Made by a program: the position numbers and the translations under genes. From assembly GCA_001661515.1 (NCBI GenBank), contig LUVW01000015.1:637499-701498 (forward strand): a stretch of DNA of 64,000 nt, given 5' to 3'. The notes beneath the pieces are model-generated. The model was not told the origin of the DNA, made no database searches, and worked only from the letters and a program-made list of their open reading frames with translations. Below, piece after piece: positions 1-11,226 of this stretch. This stretch comes from Capniomyces stellatus. Lineage: Eukaryota; Kickxellomycota; Harpellomycetes; Harpellales; Legeriomycetaceae. How positions within the stretch are numbered: position 1 is the stretch's first letter; each line of letters begins with the position of its first letter.

Positions 1-3000
1 CGTTTAAACGGGACAGTGTTTTGTGGCTATTAGCGCTGGGAAGCAAATTACTTTTTATCAAGCTCATAAATTCGCTTGCAGATTTCCAGTTTGAATTTGG
101 CTCAGCTTCATTAGCCACCTTGCTGGCGTCGTAGCTGTTGTTGTAAACATTATCCAAGTTGTTGTAATTGTCGTTCTTATTGTAGTTATCGTTGTAATTA
201 TAGTCATCATAATTATCGTTGTTATTGTTGTCATAATCAATGCCATCGTAATTATCATCTTCATAGGCATTAGCCTTGTGCCTATTTTCTGCATAATTAG
301 TATTGTAATTAGTAATGTAATTGGTATTAGTATTGTAATTGTTTTCATAGTTATTATCGTCATTATCATTGCAATTACCACTATATGCGCTGTTGTGATT
401 GTTGATTGGGTTATTGAAGGTGTCAAATCCATTGTCAAATCCATTGTCAATCTCATAATCGTCGTTCATATCCAAATCAGTATCCACTCTGTATAAATCG
501 CCATCGCTATGTCTACTAAAACTATCAAAGTTGCCATTTCTGTAGCTGTTGGTGTTTGCGTTGCAATTGGTGTTGAAATTGGTGTAGTTGCTATTGAAGC
601 TGTCGTCGAGGTCGTTGTAATCACCATCATCATAGTACTCGCCGTTGTTATTGGTACTGGCATGATGGCTGGGTCTGTTGGTGTTTCCTGTGCCAAGAAA
701 GTCCATACAGCCTGGCGTGTATGCTTGGTGGTTGGTCTTTTTTAATGCTGATTTCAATGGTTTGGATTCAACTTTTTCAATTACAGTGCGCTTATCAGTA
801 TTTCCTGTACTATTTCTCGCACTATTATTAAACACTTGACCCGATCCCATCTCCAAAACCGAATGCGAGTTTCTTCTATTCTTGGGCTGGCTGTTACTGG
901 ACTCGTTTCGCAAAAAATCAATGCTACTGAATGGCGATTCTCCTGACGGTTTCATTCGCTTGTTCCTATTATCACTGTTGTTGTTATTGTTGTTGCTGTT
1001 GTTGGTATTTCCTTGAACTGGTTGTTCTGGACTTGCGGAATAGTCGATAATGTAGTCGGGATCGTCAATATCCTCTCCTTCCTCTAATTGGTCCTGCTCT
1101 AACTCTTGAGCGATTTCTTGGTTTTGATTTTGATTTCTGTTTTGATTTTGGGTTTTGTTTTGGGTTTGGGTTTGGGTTTGGGTTTGATGTGCATTTCCTA
1201 CAAAATGAGTGAAGATAATAAGAAGAAAAAAATCGAACAATTAGATATTGGATAGCCAACTAAATGCCAGTATTAATCATTTCTCCATTTCTTGTATTTA
1301 AAAACAAAGTGAATAAGCACAATGAGGAGGTAAAAAAAAAAAAAAATTACCTGATTGTTCAAAGCCAAGAAAATCAAATTGGTAGTCATGGGTGAGGTTA
1401 TCAACAGAGTTTTCGGGGCAGCAAGGGGGGGATATTTCTGGGTAGACAGCAGTGACAGAAGACTCAATGACAACACGGTTGTTGGACAAGTCAAAGCGGC
1501 CCCTGAACTCAAATACCTGCTTGACAGTTTCCTCGCCAGAAACTTGCATGTCGAGAATAGAGCAAAAGTTGTTGAGATTGAACCTGAGATTTTCAGAAGA
1601 ATTGATTTGGAGGTCGTTTATTACAAGAAGCAGCAGCGATTTGCTGTGTTTGTCGCAAATAGGCTTGAAAATCGAGTCGTTGACTAGTGTGCATCCCGAT
1701 ATGAAAACGCCAACAAGAAGGTTGGCCGACTGCGAAATGCGAACAATGGCTTCGCTGCTCACTTGTTTTGTGCCAACTAGCGACAGAGTTTGCAAGTTCC
1801 TCAAAGTATGTGGTTTGTCTGCCACAACTGCTACGTTTCTGGTGGATAGATTTATATGTTCAAGACTCAGGTGTTTTATTGTACAGCCTTTTGACGTTTT
1901 CTGTCCTTCTTGTTGTTCTTGTTCTTCTCCATACTCTATTCCACCTTCAATTCCATATTCTATTCCCCCTTCTATTCCCCCTTCTATTCCCCCTTTTATT
2001 CTGGGTGCAAGTTTGGTTTCTGGTTCGTCCGAGTCCCTGCCCAGGTGCAGAGTTGTTATTGACTTGGAGACCCTCATTATCTGCTCAAAGTCAACAATTC
2101 CTACATCGCTGCCCTCCACGCTAATCTCCACCAGTCCACAGTTATTTATTGCCACTCTTCCCAGTGTTCCCCTCCCAAACACATTGTCCTTGCCTCTAAC
2201 CACCAGCCGCCTCAGGTTCCTGCTCCTCAGCAGCACCGCCTGCATCTCCACGCTCTCCCCACTAGCCCACACCTCCAGCTCCTCCAGTCTCCCCACCAGC
2301 TGATCCACTCCCCTCCACACATCCGCCCCAATCTTGCCCCCAAACTTCAGCCGCAGCCTTTTCAACTTCTTTTGAATCCTAAAAAAACCTCCCAGCCCCC
2401 TCATCTCCACCGTTGGCGCCCCTATCACCTCCAGCTCGTGCAGGCTTTGCCCCAGACTCATCAGCCTTGTCAAGTGCTTATCCCGGATCTTGTACCCGTA
2501 TATCGACAGCTTTTCTATTCCCTTTGTTGCCCCTATCAGGTTACACACTATCTGTGGCTCTGCTAGTATCGTGTTTGCCCACTCTATATCCAGAACTTTC
2601 TTTTCCTCCCTCCGGTTCTCCTCCCCCCTATTCACTACTCCTCTTATCCCTTCCAACCGCACCATTCTCTCTCTATCCACTCTCTTGCCACCACTCTCTC
2701 CCCCCTCAACCCCTGTCACTCCCATATCTCCGCTCCCCCCCTCCCCGCTTTCGCTTTCCTCAAACAAACTCTTTCCAATCAACTCAAAACCTCTCACATA
2801 ATGCAACAAACCCCGCCTTTGTCTCAGCACTCTCATAAAACTGTTCAGCGAGTCTGCTCTATTAAACTTTACATACCTCCACAGCACCTCTATCCCTACA
2901 CTCTTAAAACTTGAATGCACTACCGAAAACTCTAAACAGTCCTTCTTTGTCGGCAAATACGAACATATCCGATCAAGTATCTGCGTATCCAGGTATTCGT

Positions 3001-3061
3001 ACCCCACCTCATCTCCCATCATTTCCTCTTCCCAATACCCTTCCTCTTCAATCTCATTCAT
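1..3061 (-). CDS. F-box/LRR protein with long Asn/Tyr-rich tail (partial, runs off left edge)
   Basis: Two exons are visible: 3061-1351 and 1197 to the window edge. They are joined by a 153-nt intron (donor GTAATT, acceptor TTTTGTAG) in phase 1, and the reading frame then stays open to base 1. The start is the ATG at 3061. Residues about 24-68 look like an F-box (LDTQILDRICSYLP followed by C, F and W/Y core positions), which in the family recruits Skp1 of an SCF ubiquitin ligase. The following ~450 residues hold leucine-rich segments (LRRLVVRG, LQTLSLVG, IKHLSLEHINL) and a GIEGG repeat encoded by 15-nt units near 1940-1995. Exon 2 starts with QT/QN repeats and becomes a low-complexity tract dominated by Asn, Tyr and Asp. 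At least 969 residues are encoded here. Substrate adaptor is the family role; the target is unknown. The tail is far longer than in usual F-box/LRR proteins. Confidence 0.72.
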
Positions 3062-5471
3062 TTTTTCTCTCTTTTCCAACTTTTTAAGTTCCTTTCTTGC
3101 TCGCTGTCTACTTTTGAATATCTTCTTTTTATCTGCCTATCTACCGTATATCTATCTAACTACTGTTTTATTATTTGCTCGTTTATTCGTTTTTCTTTAT
3201 TTTTATCTTTATCTTTATCTTTGTCTTCCCCCCTTGTCCTTGCAAGCATTCAAAGTCTTGTTTTGTTGATTTATTCCTTCCAATTTAAATTCGCCTTTAC
3301 TTTTATACTTTTGCCTTTGCCTTTACTTTTCCCACTATTTTATTTTCCCAATACCAATTATTTCAACGCTTATTTCTTTATTACACCTTTACCTACTTTT
3401 TTTACGCTATATTTTTTGCCTTTTTCTTTTTCTTACTTTTGGCTTTTTCTTTTCTTTCCTCTCATAACTGTTGTTTTCTTTTATTCCTCTTTTCTTAAGC
3501 TCACAATATGTCTCTTTAACTCACGCAAATATTATTGGCCAGGTTGATCTTCTTTAGCCTATTTTTTACTTTTTCTTTTTACTTTCTCTTTTACGTTCTC
3601 TAACTTTTTCTTTCAACTTTTTCAACTTTTTCTTTTTACTTTTTACCTTTTACCTTTTATTTCCACTTTACGCGTTCTTTTTAATTTAAGCTTTGACTAT
3701 TAAATCTCGCAAACAGTTTCATCTTTCTATAAATCATGCTCTTTGTTTTTTCTTTTGGATGTTTTATTGATAACTTTTTCAACCTCGTTCACTCTTTATT
3801 TTTCTCTTCTATTCTCCAATTTTTTATGGTTTATTATTTACTTTATATATTTTGTCATCACCTTCCCGTTATTTACGTCTTCAACTCCACTAATAAGGTT
3901 GCTACTCAACACAACAATACTCTTCAGCTTCCCGCTTTTCTTTTGAATGCCAGGCTTTTTTTTAAAAAAAAAAAAATTGGATTTTACAGCTCAGCCTTGG
4001 TAAACCAGCTCTAATCATCTCTTTTTCGTTATCGAATTTGATTTGATTTCTTGATTCTTTTATCCATTGGAACCTCTTGTGCTATCAATTTATTCTCTGT
4101 ATCAATCATTTGCTCAATCCCCAGCACCCTGGCCCCAATTGGCTCATGTCAACTTGATCGTGAAAAAAGAAAAAGACCAAATCATCAAATGGCTTTTGAT
4201 CAAATGAAGCAAATTAAAATATCAAGTGAAAAATATTTGACTATTAATTAGTCCAATTCAAAATTATTTTCAAATTCGCTAATAAAACAAGCTTTTTTTA
4301 TTTAATCAAATTTATAAAACCAGCTTTTACTCTCGACTTTTGAACCAGCCTATCTTTCTTTTGTTACAACTCAATAATCCAAAATGTCGTAATAACATTT
4401 GGCACTTTGGTTTTATTATACTTTATTTTAACTGCATCACGCGCCCTAATACTCTCCAACCAAACCCATAGCCAACTAAACCAAAAGTGAATGTAAAATG
4501 TCTATCTAAAGCTGATCGGTATAATTAGCTTTCATTTAAGGGAAATGCAAAATATTGTGTTTCTTTTGTTTTAAATGTAATAATACCGATAACAAACTGA
4601 CAGATATTTAACACAACCAAATTTGGCTTTTAGCTACTATCCGTTTGGAAGGATGCTGTTTCGGCTAAATGCCATGTTTAAAGTAATCATAACTCGAGAA
4701 TATATTAAGCTAGAAAGAAGAAAAAGACTCGTTTCTTTTTCTTTTCAACAATAGCTCCGCCTTGTTTAGGACCTAGATTTTAAAGACATTTATCCTAGGA
4801 CAGATACCAAGGCTACAAAACAACCCAAGTTTGTTTATTCTGTTTTTACTCGACGCAATTTCAAAGACTTTGGCAGTCGGCGATGTTTTCTTTTATTTGA
4901 ACCAACTTTGACTGTGAATGTGTATTTGTATTATTTGTTTCTTTGCATCTCAACAAGTGGAGAAGAAAAAGTGGCAAAACAATATTAGGGACTTTATAGC
5001 TCGACTTGTTCAGTTACAAATGGGAGGTGTATCTGTAAAACAAACGCATTGAAAGTCTTGTAAATTGAATAGCAAAAAGCTTGCATAAATAAATACTAAT
5101 CTCTTTTTTTTTTTACTTTTATTATTTTCGAATTTAAAGCTAAAAAGATGAATGCAAATCCCCAATAAATTTTGCTGCTTGAAAAAGAATAGCATCACAA
5201 GGATGTAATGCGAAGTTTCAAATAAAAATAATTACTCGCTTTTACTTTATCAAATCCATGAATTTAACCGTATGAATGTAGTAAAGTTTAGCACAGCTTT
5301 TATATATTAAATACAGAAACAGTCTGCACATACGATCGTCACCTTTGAAAAAGTATTTAACCAACAACAATAAGCCCAGTTTTGTGTTTTTGTCGAGTAA
5401 ACCAAACTAGACAAATAATAATATAAAAGCCAAGAGAAATTATTAAAAAAAAGTCGAAAGAATTTATAAAA
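3062..5471. other. Divergent intergenic region, pyrimidine-rich on + strand
   Basis: No supportable gene lies between the divergent F-box and HAD genes. The first ~650 bases are almost pure C/T on the + strand (TTTATC units at about 3196-3222, then T-rich runs to about 3700), that is, polypurine in the sense direction of the F-box gene. The remainder is AT-rich without coding signal. Both promoters must lie here. Confidence 0.6.
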
Positions 5472-6882
5472 ATGCCAACAACGACCGACACAAAAAGTAA
5501 ATCAAACACAATTGCCACCAAGGCTTGCATTTTCGATGTCGATGGGACAATTCTGGTAAGTTTTGGAAGTTGCAAGCCATAAGTTTACAATTCTTAATAG
5601 GCAAAACACAGAATGGGTTTATTTCTCTTTACAGCTTTGCTTTTTGCAAAAGAAAAACATTTTGGTCTTTTGTCTTTCTGGAATGCAAATATGCTGTAAC
5701 AGGATTTTCTTTGTTGTATGTATTGATAGGATACGGAGATTCTATACTCTAAAGCGATAGGTAAGTATACAATCCAAAGCTAACACCACCGTGTAATAAC
5801 AATTAAATAAGCAGTATAGTGAAGGCGGTGGTGGCGGTAGGTTGACTTTGGCTTTTGGTCAAATGCTATATGAATAAACGAATAGTAAATAGTTGTTTAA
5901 AAAAAATGTTGGAGTATAGACTCGGTATTGAAAGAGTTTGGAACTAGCATGTCTTTGGAGCTGAAGGGCAGAATGATGGGCAGGTGCAATGCTGAGGTAA
6001 TAGGATTATAGTAATTATTTGAGTTATTGGTAGCTATACAGGCGTGGCTTTTATAACGCAGTATGGTGTAGCGTGGGTTGGTTATTGAATTGTATGATAT
6101 TTGTTTGTTTTAATAGGCAACAGATATTCTGCTTAAAACCACAGGAATTCCGCTCTCTGCGGAAGAGTATATTTCAAGGGTAGAGAAGATCAAGGTAACG
6201 CCATTCACGATATTATGCTTGAAAATAAAGAAAAGTGGGTTGGTATTAAACGTTTTTGGGTATTTAAATGCATTGTGGTTGATTAGAATGTATTGTTCAG
6301 GGATACCGATCTGCTTCCTGGAACTGAGAAGCTGATTAGACATCTTCACAAGAACAAAATACCGATTGCGATAGCCACAAGTTCCCACAAAAACTTTTTT
6401 GAGCTCAAAATCACCAACCACAAAGATTTCTTTTCCCTGTTTGACGGGAATATCATCTGTGGCGATAACCCAGATCTGAAAAACCTCAAGCCAATGCCAG
6501 ACATATTTTATGCCTCTCGCGATTTGCTAGACTGCGAAATACCAAACGAAAACTGTCTTGTTTTCGAAGACGCCATTTCTGGTGTTTTGTCTGGAGTCAA
6601 CGCAAACATGAATGTAAGTTTGTTCATCATTATAGATGGATACAAGACATTACGTTAATATATATTATTGTTTATTTATTTTGTTCCAATTTTTGTTTAA
6701 ATTTCAATTTAAATCTCAATTTTTGCTTTGTTTCTATATTGGCGCAGGTTGTTTGGATCCCTGATTCTAGATTTCTCAAAAAAACCGATTTTCCAGAAGA
6801 CAACTACGGTGCCTATGACCTATTGGACTCCCTGGCTGAGTTTGTTCCTGAAAAATACGGCCTTCCTCCATACGATGATTAA
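5472..6882 (+). CDS. HAD-family phosphatase, pseudouridine-5'-phosphatase-like, six exons
   Basis: Exons: 5472-5555, 5730-5760, 5920-5996, 6117-6194, 6287-6613, 6748-6882. All junctions are GT..AG and keep frame, giving 243 residues. The second exon is only 31 nt. The HAD subfamily I motif DVDGT sits at residues 22-26 (nucleophile Asp22, acid/base Asp24), followed by DTE-LY as in the substrate-cap region. Motif II is ATSS, and later come KPMPDIF and the metal-binding loop VFEDAISG. Order and spacing match the HDHD1/PUDP (pseudouridine 5'-phosphatase) group, which dephosphorylates pseudouridine 5'-monophosphate; beta-phosphoglucomutase-like members share the same fold, so substrate is inferred. 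No signal peptide is seen, so a cytosolic enzyme is likely. The gene is divergent from the F-box gene and convergent with the M50B-like gene. Confidence 0.87.
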
Positions 6883-7355
6883 TTAGCAAGATATGATATT
6901 ATATACTTTAAATTCTATTGTGTTCTATTTGTTTCATATTTCCAACTACTCAGATGCTTATAGACTATGTGCTTATGTTTATTCAGACATGCAATGCTTT
7001 TAATACACAACTTCAAGACTTGAACGTTTGTTTAGAGGTATAAAGTAGATTACAAAAACGTGCAAAATAAGAAATGGAAAAACAGAGGAGAAAAATGAAA
7101 TGTACATCTTGTATAATGCTTTGCTAATAAAGAGAAAGAAAGAAACCAGTATTACTGGCTGAATAAATATGTAAATAGTGAAATTGACAGTGGTAGTGGT
7201 AGAAGTAACTGATGAATTCTTCCTTGGTGACATTGTTCTTGAATGGCGTCAAGCTAATCAATGCACTGTTATTGGCCATCAATGCGAATAGACAATTTTT
7301 GTTCTGTTTTGTTTTGTTATTTGCGTTGGGATCAGATTCCTGCAACTCAACAGCA
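6883..7355. other. Convergent intergenic region
   Basis: This is AT-rich sequence between two convergent stop codons, presumably holding both polyadenylation regions. No coding or structural signal is seen. Confidence 0.5.
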
Positions 7356-8099
7356 TTATTTGAACAATACAATTCCCAGCAAAACGCCACAGACAAGAAA
7401 AGTCAGCGAAATAAAGAACCAAATAACACCGCAGAACTGTGCGGGAAATCCTGTTGCCTTTGCAAACTTTGTGGCATCACTCTCGTTGACTTTTCTCATA
7501 ACCAAATCCTCAATGATGTCCCAAAGGCTGTACAGACAACTCATGACCCCCATAAACAACGAAAAGTACTTGACTCCCTTCCCATCAAAAAATATGTACA
7601 GGCACACAATCACGCCTATAAACAAAACAGTCAGCCCCCGAGTCAGCCAGTTTCGCGCCCAGTACAGAGTGACAACCAGGCTGGCCACGACAAAACCCGT
7701 CACTATCTTCGACGCCAATACGTTAAATCCTGCCATTACCATCAACGCCCCAATAAGCGAACTTCCCAGGTATCCCGCCGGCATTGTGCAGCACCACTTG
7801 CCTCCTCTCATCGTTGTTAGCCCCCCTTCATCGGGATCAATTGTTATTGACATTATCTTTGCTCCCGTCAGTACCCCTGCAAACGCATGTGAAAACTCGT
7901 GAAATGCCACTGTCACTAGTTTGAATGGGTACAAAACATGCTTCAGGTATGGTAAATTCCAGAACACCAGGATAAACACTACGTATCCTCCTATTATGTA
8001 CAGTGTCGTTGTTTGGTCTTGTGAAGGTGTCAGCGCTTTTATCACTTCCTCATTTGTCACCTGCCTTTTGTAAAATATCTCTTCGTTGTAAAATGTCAT
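7356..8099 (-). CDS. Peptidase M50B-like integral membrane protein
   Basis: This is a single exon of 247 residues with an ATG at 8099. Residues 67-71 are HEFSH, the HExxH zinc site expected of M50 proteases, inside the first conserved helix after a hydrophobic segment (about 32-48). A second family motif, DPDEGG followed by TTM, lies near residues 88-96. Five or more further hydrophobic segments follow, including ones around 110-125, 130-145, 155-172 and the C-terminal GVLLGIVLF. This matches the fungal/bacterial M50B-like family (site-2-protease-like zinc metalloproteases that cut within membranes). Most M50B-like fungal members have no proven substrate, so proteolytic activity is inferred from the intact HExxH. 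The third zinc ligand was not assigned. Confidence 0.8.
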   Translation of the reverse strand: MTFYNEEIFYKRQVTNEEVIKALTPSQDQTTTLYIIGGYVVFILVFWNLPYLKHVLYPFKLVTVAFHEFSHAFAGVLTGAKIMSITIDPDEGGLTTMRGGKWCCTMPAGYLGSSLIGALMVMAGFNVLASKIVTGFVVASLVVTLYWARNWLTRGLTVLFIGVIVCLYIFFDGKGVKYFSLFMGVMSCLYSLWDIIEDLVMRKVNESDATKFAKATGFPAQFCGVIWFFISLTFLVCGVLLGIVLFK

Positions 8100-9457
8100 T
8101 GCTGCCCAAAATGCCCCTTTCTTACTCTTTTAATTGAAATGTATGTTTTATGTAAATGTAAATGATAATGTGTTTTTATACCTGGACTAAACCCTGTTCA
8201 GTGCTATTATTCATGGACGATATTTTATTTCTACTAAACAATACTTTGACTATGACACTGACACTGACGTTATGTCTAGCACCTTTATATATCGTTTTTT
8301 TTTGCTTTGTTAATTGTCCTGGATTTGAAAAGTTTCTAGTTTTAATGACACCAAAATCACACTTCGTAAATACAAACTAAAAAAAATAAAAACTTACTTT
8401 TTAGATTATTCCGTTATGTTGTTATGTCTGCCCCATTTTCTTCCGAGTTTTTCAACCAAAGAAATATGTGCCTTTCTGGCTTCTCTAATCTCCCATTCGT
8501 TGTCTCTTTTTTGTTCATCCAATCAATCTTATGTTTATTAATTTAAAAACTTGGTCATTTACTAGAAAAAGTATAAGCATATATATCATCACATTTTACT
8601 GAAAGTCTGCAATGCAACTTCATTTTACAAATATCACTTGGCAAGCTGTTATGTAATTCAACCAACCACAACCAATCAATCAATTGACCCTCCTGTACTG
8701 CTGATTTCTTGTTTTTTTTTTATGTTATACTATTATTATAATTTATTTCTTTGCTTTTGTTTTCATTTTTTTTTTATTTTTAGGCCAACCTTAAGGTTCA
8801 TTCCTCTTATGCCGGTATTACTAAAAACCAATCTCGACAATTCCATTCTTCTTTTTTCCATTGTTGAAAAAAGAAGTTAATTTGCCACTCTTGGCTTCCT
8901 TGGGCTGATTGAACACAGAAAGAACATTGCTGTTACAAATTCATTGGTGTTAGTAACTTTGCTCAAGTTGAAATGTCGACGCCTTGGCAAGTAAGAAGGT
9001 GCAAAACTTGGCTAATGGGCACCAAACTTGCCTAGGTGAAATGTCTTGGTATTGTTTTTTATTTTTTTGCATGGCCAGAGTGGCCTGTTTTCAGCGAAGA
9101 ATTCTTTTGTAAACATTACCTTTCCTGGCTATCTGACCATCCGAGTTAACATTATCTGCGAGTAAAAGTTGTTCAGCCACCACTTTTTCTTTTTATTGAT
9201 TGACTGATTGATTACTTGAAATTACTGCCGTTATCTTTTTATTGTGAATCTGTTTATTAACCACAGCTGTTAAACAAAGGAAACAAGGATTCAACACACA
9301 ATAGACAAGTTTATATAAATAAATCGGCTATTATAAAAAATATCTCGCAAGTTTTAAATATATATTTCAAAAAAAAAAAAAACTATGAATAAATGTTGAT
9401 GCAGTCTTTTGCTCATTAATGAATTGGTTTGTGTTGGTGTGGTGAAGCTGGTTCAAT
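8100..9457. other. Intergenic, no gene seen
   Basis: This is AT-rich sequence with homopolymer T runs and short open frames that lack family resemblance or consistent codon use. It probably contains the promoter of the M50B-like gene and the 3' region of the six-Cys protein gene. Confidence 0.5.
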
Positions 9458-10078
9458 CTACAGGACAATAGTAAACACAAAAGCTGCAACCGACACAAAG
9501 TACGCCACTCTATATGAATTCTGCAAAAAGACCACGCTGGCCGAGCTTGCAAGCGAAAGCCCTGCGCCAGGAGGGAAGTATCCGTCTGGTCCAATGCTGT
9601 TGTTAATGTTGTTGCCATTTCTATCGCCGCATACAGGCACATTGTTTCCAACGTAGACGCAGTACTGGCCAATTGCGCAATGTGTTATTGACGTGTTGCC
9701 ACTACGGCATACCGAAATGGATGTATCAGTGTTGCAGTAGTCTGGCCTACTACACCCTGCTGGAACCGGGCTTTGGTTGTAGTTGCCTGGGAATTGGTTG
9801 TTTTGGCCGGGGTAGTTTGGGTTGCGGTTGTTTTGGTTGGGGTACTGGTCCCTTGAATCGTAGACTATCTGGTCAAGATTGTTTCTAGACCCGCAGACAG
9901 CTGTTGATCTTACATGGTTGCAGAATAAACCGGATGGACATGTATAGGTAACGAAAACGCCGTTAGTGCATCGCGCTATATTTCGCTCGCCAGCGCAGTA
10001 GTCTGGGCTATCGCAAATTTGCGATGCTACCATCGTAGTTATAGTTGATGCTGCTGCGTAGACGCTTAGTAATCTCAT
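9458..10078 (-). CDS. Secreted protein with two six-Cys modules and GPI-type tail
   Basis: A single exon encodes 206 residues. An N-terminal signal peptide (about residues 1-20, ending VASQ) precedes two similar cysteine modules. The first has spacing C-x5-C-x8-C-x9-C-x5-C-x8-C-G; the second is the same except x9 before the last Cys. Both start C-x2-PDYC and carry a C-x2-G-x2-C core. The modules are separated by an Asn/Pro/Gln-rich linker (NQNNRNPNYPGQN). The C-terminus is a hydrophobic segment (YFVSVAAFVFTIVL) after a small-residue stretch, as in GPI-anchor signals. The pattern resembles carbohydrate-binding module family 19 chitin-binding domains, which suggests a wall- or cuticle-binding surface protein. 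That assignment is by Cys spacing only. A TATA-like element (TATATAAATATA type, - strand) lies near 10321-10336. Confidence 0.75.
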   Translation of the reverse strand: MRLLSVYAAASTITTMVASQICDSPDYCAGERNIARCTNGVFVTYTCPSGLFCNHVRSTAVCGSRNNLDQIVYDSRDQYPNQNNRNPNYPGQNNQFPGNYNQSPVPAGCSRPDYCNTDTSISVCRSGNTSITHCAIGQYCVYVGNNVPVCGDRNGNNINNSIGPDGYFPPGAGLSLASSASVVFLQNSYRVAYFVSVAAFVFTIVL

Positions 10079-11226
10079 ATTTACTATTATGTTAGTGTAA
10101 ATGCTCTGGTGTCAAGGTGTTGCTTTTGGTATTAGCAAGGTTGGTTGGGATAGTACAAACTTAATATTAAAAGTATATTTATCAAGCAAACAAGTAGTAT
10201 GAATAAGAAAGAAGAGAAAAAATTAAGAGGGCTAAAGGTGGATATCCTTGACTAAAATGATTATTTTGACTTTTTTTGAATTATTATATTTTATTTGAGC
10301 TCAAGGGATGTATTCTTCACTATATATTTATATAAAGCGGGTACACTTTCAGTGTAGCCAAAACAAGCCTTTAAAGAGGTTTAGCATTTACACAAGTAAT
10401 GAGTTCAGACATATTTATAAGATATATGCCAATTGGCGTTGAATACTCGCATAATGGAGTATACACGGTTCTGTTTGTTTCCCTTGCCTTTTCCATCCAT
10501 CGAACTTTCCTTTATTGCTGTGAATAAAGAATAAAGGTAGCAACGATAATGGTAAGAAAAGAAAAAAAAAGAAAAGGAGAAAAAAGGCTGACTTATTTGT
10601 TCGTTCCGGGTTCGATTTGATGAATAAGCTTGAAAAGCTAGACAATATTGAAACTCAACATTTAAAGACAAAACCAACGACAGCTAATTTGGGGTGTTTT
10701 TTTCTTTATATTTATAAATGATTAAATAGGCAAATGGATTTAAAGCTCATTCAAAGGTTGTTTATGTAGTTTTAGATTTTATTTCGGAGCTTTGTTTTGA
10801 AAGGTCGTAAATCAAAGTCAGAACAAGGAAAGAGGATGCAACTGACTAATAATGAAGTATTCAGGTGCACAATAGGCAAAAGTGCAAGCTTCTACTTCAA
10901 ACTGATTGATTTCTCACAAATAAAGTTAAGGGAGTTAGAATGCAGACCATAATCGAACAAAAGTGCATAAATCCGGCCTGATTATACAAACATAATCAAA
11001 AAAAAAATTGCGATTTTTTGTTTTATAGAGTGATAATAGAAAAAAAGAAAAAGAATCAATCAATGGTATTTTCTGACTAAGCGCTTAGAGAAAACAAATG
11101 AATTTATTGTTTTTGTATTTTCGCTTTTTTATTATAAAAAAATAAAATGAAATGAAAAAATGGTGTAATAGTGAGAAAATAGGAGATGTAAATGCAATAG
11201 CTATAGAGAAATAGAGTATAGAAAGT
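10079..11226. other. Intergenic, no gene seen
   Basis: This region holds the upstream DNA of the six-Cys protein gene, with a TATA-like element near 10321-10336, and the 3' flank of the CaaX protein gene. Purine-rich runs occur at 10555-10590. No coding signal is seen. Confidence 0.5.
10321..10336 (-). promoter_or_regulatory. TATA-like element upstream of the six-Cys protein gene
   Basis: On the minus strand the bases read CTTTATATAAATATATA, about 245 bp before the ATG at 10078. The match is to the TATA consensus only; AT-rich background makes chance matches likely. Confidence 0.3.

Noticed and set aside
1155..1190. GGGTTT repeats resembling telomeric sequence
   Set aside because: They are in frame on the minus strand as Gln-Thr codons of the F-box gene tail, and the run is short and not at a chromosome end.
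3221..4014. Phe/Leu/Ser-rich + strand frames suggesting membrane proteins
   Set aside because: They are translations of pyrimidine-rich intergenic DNA (poly-T and CTT runs).
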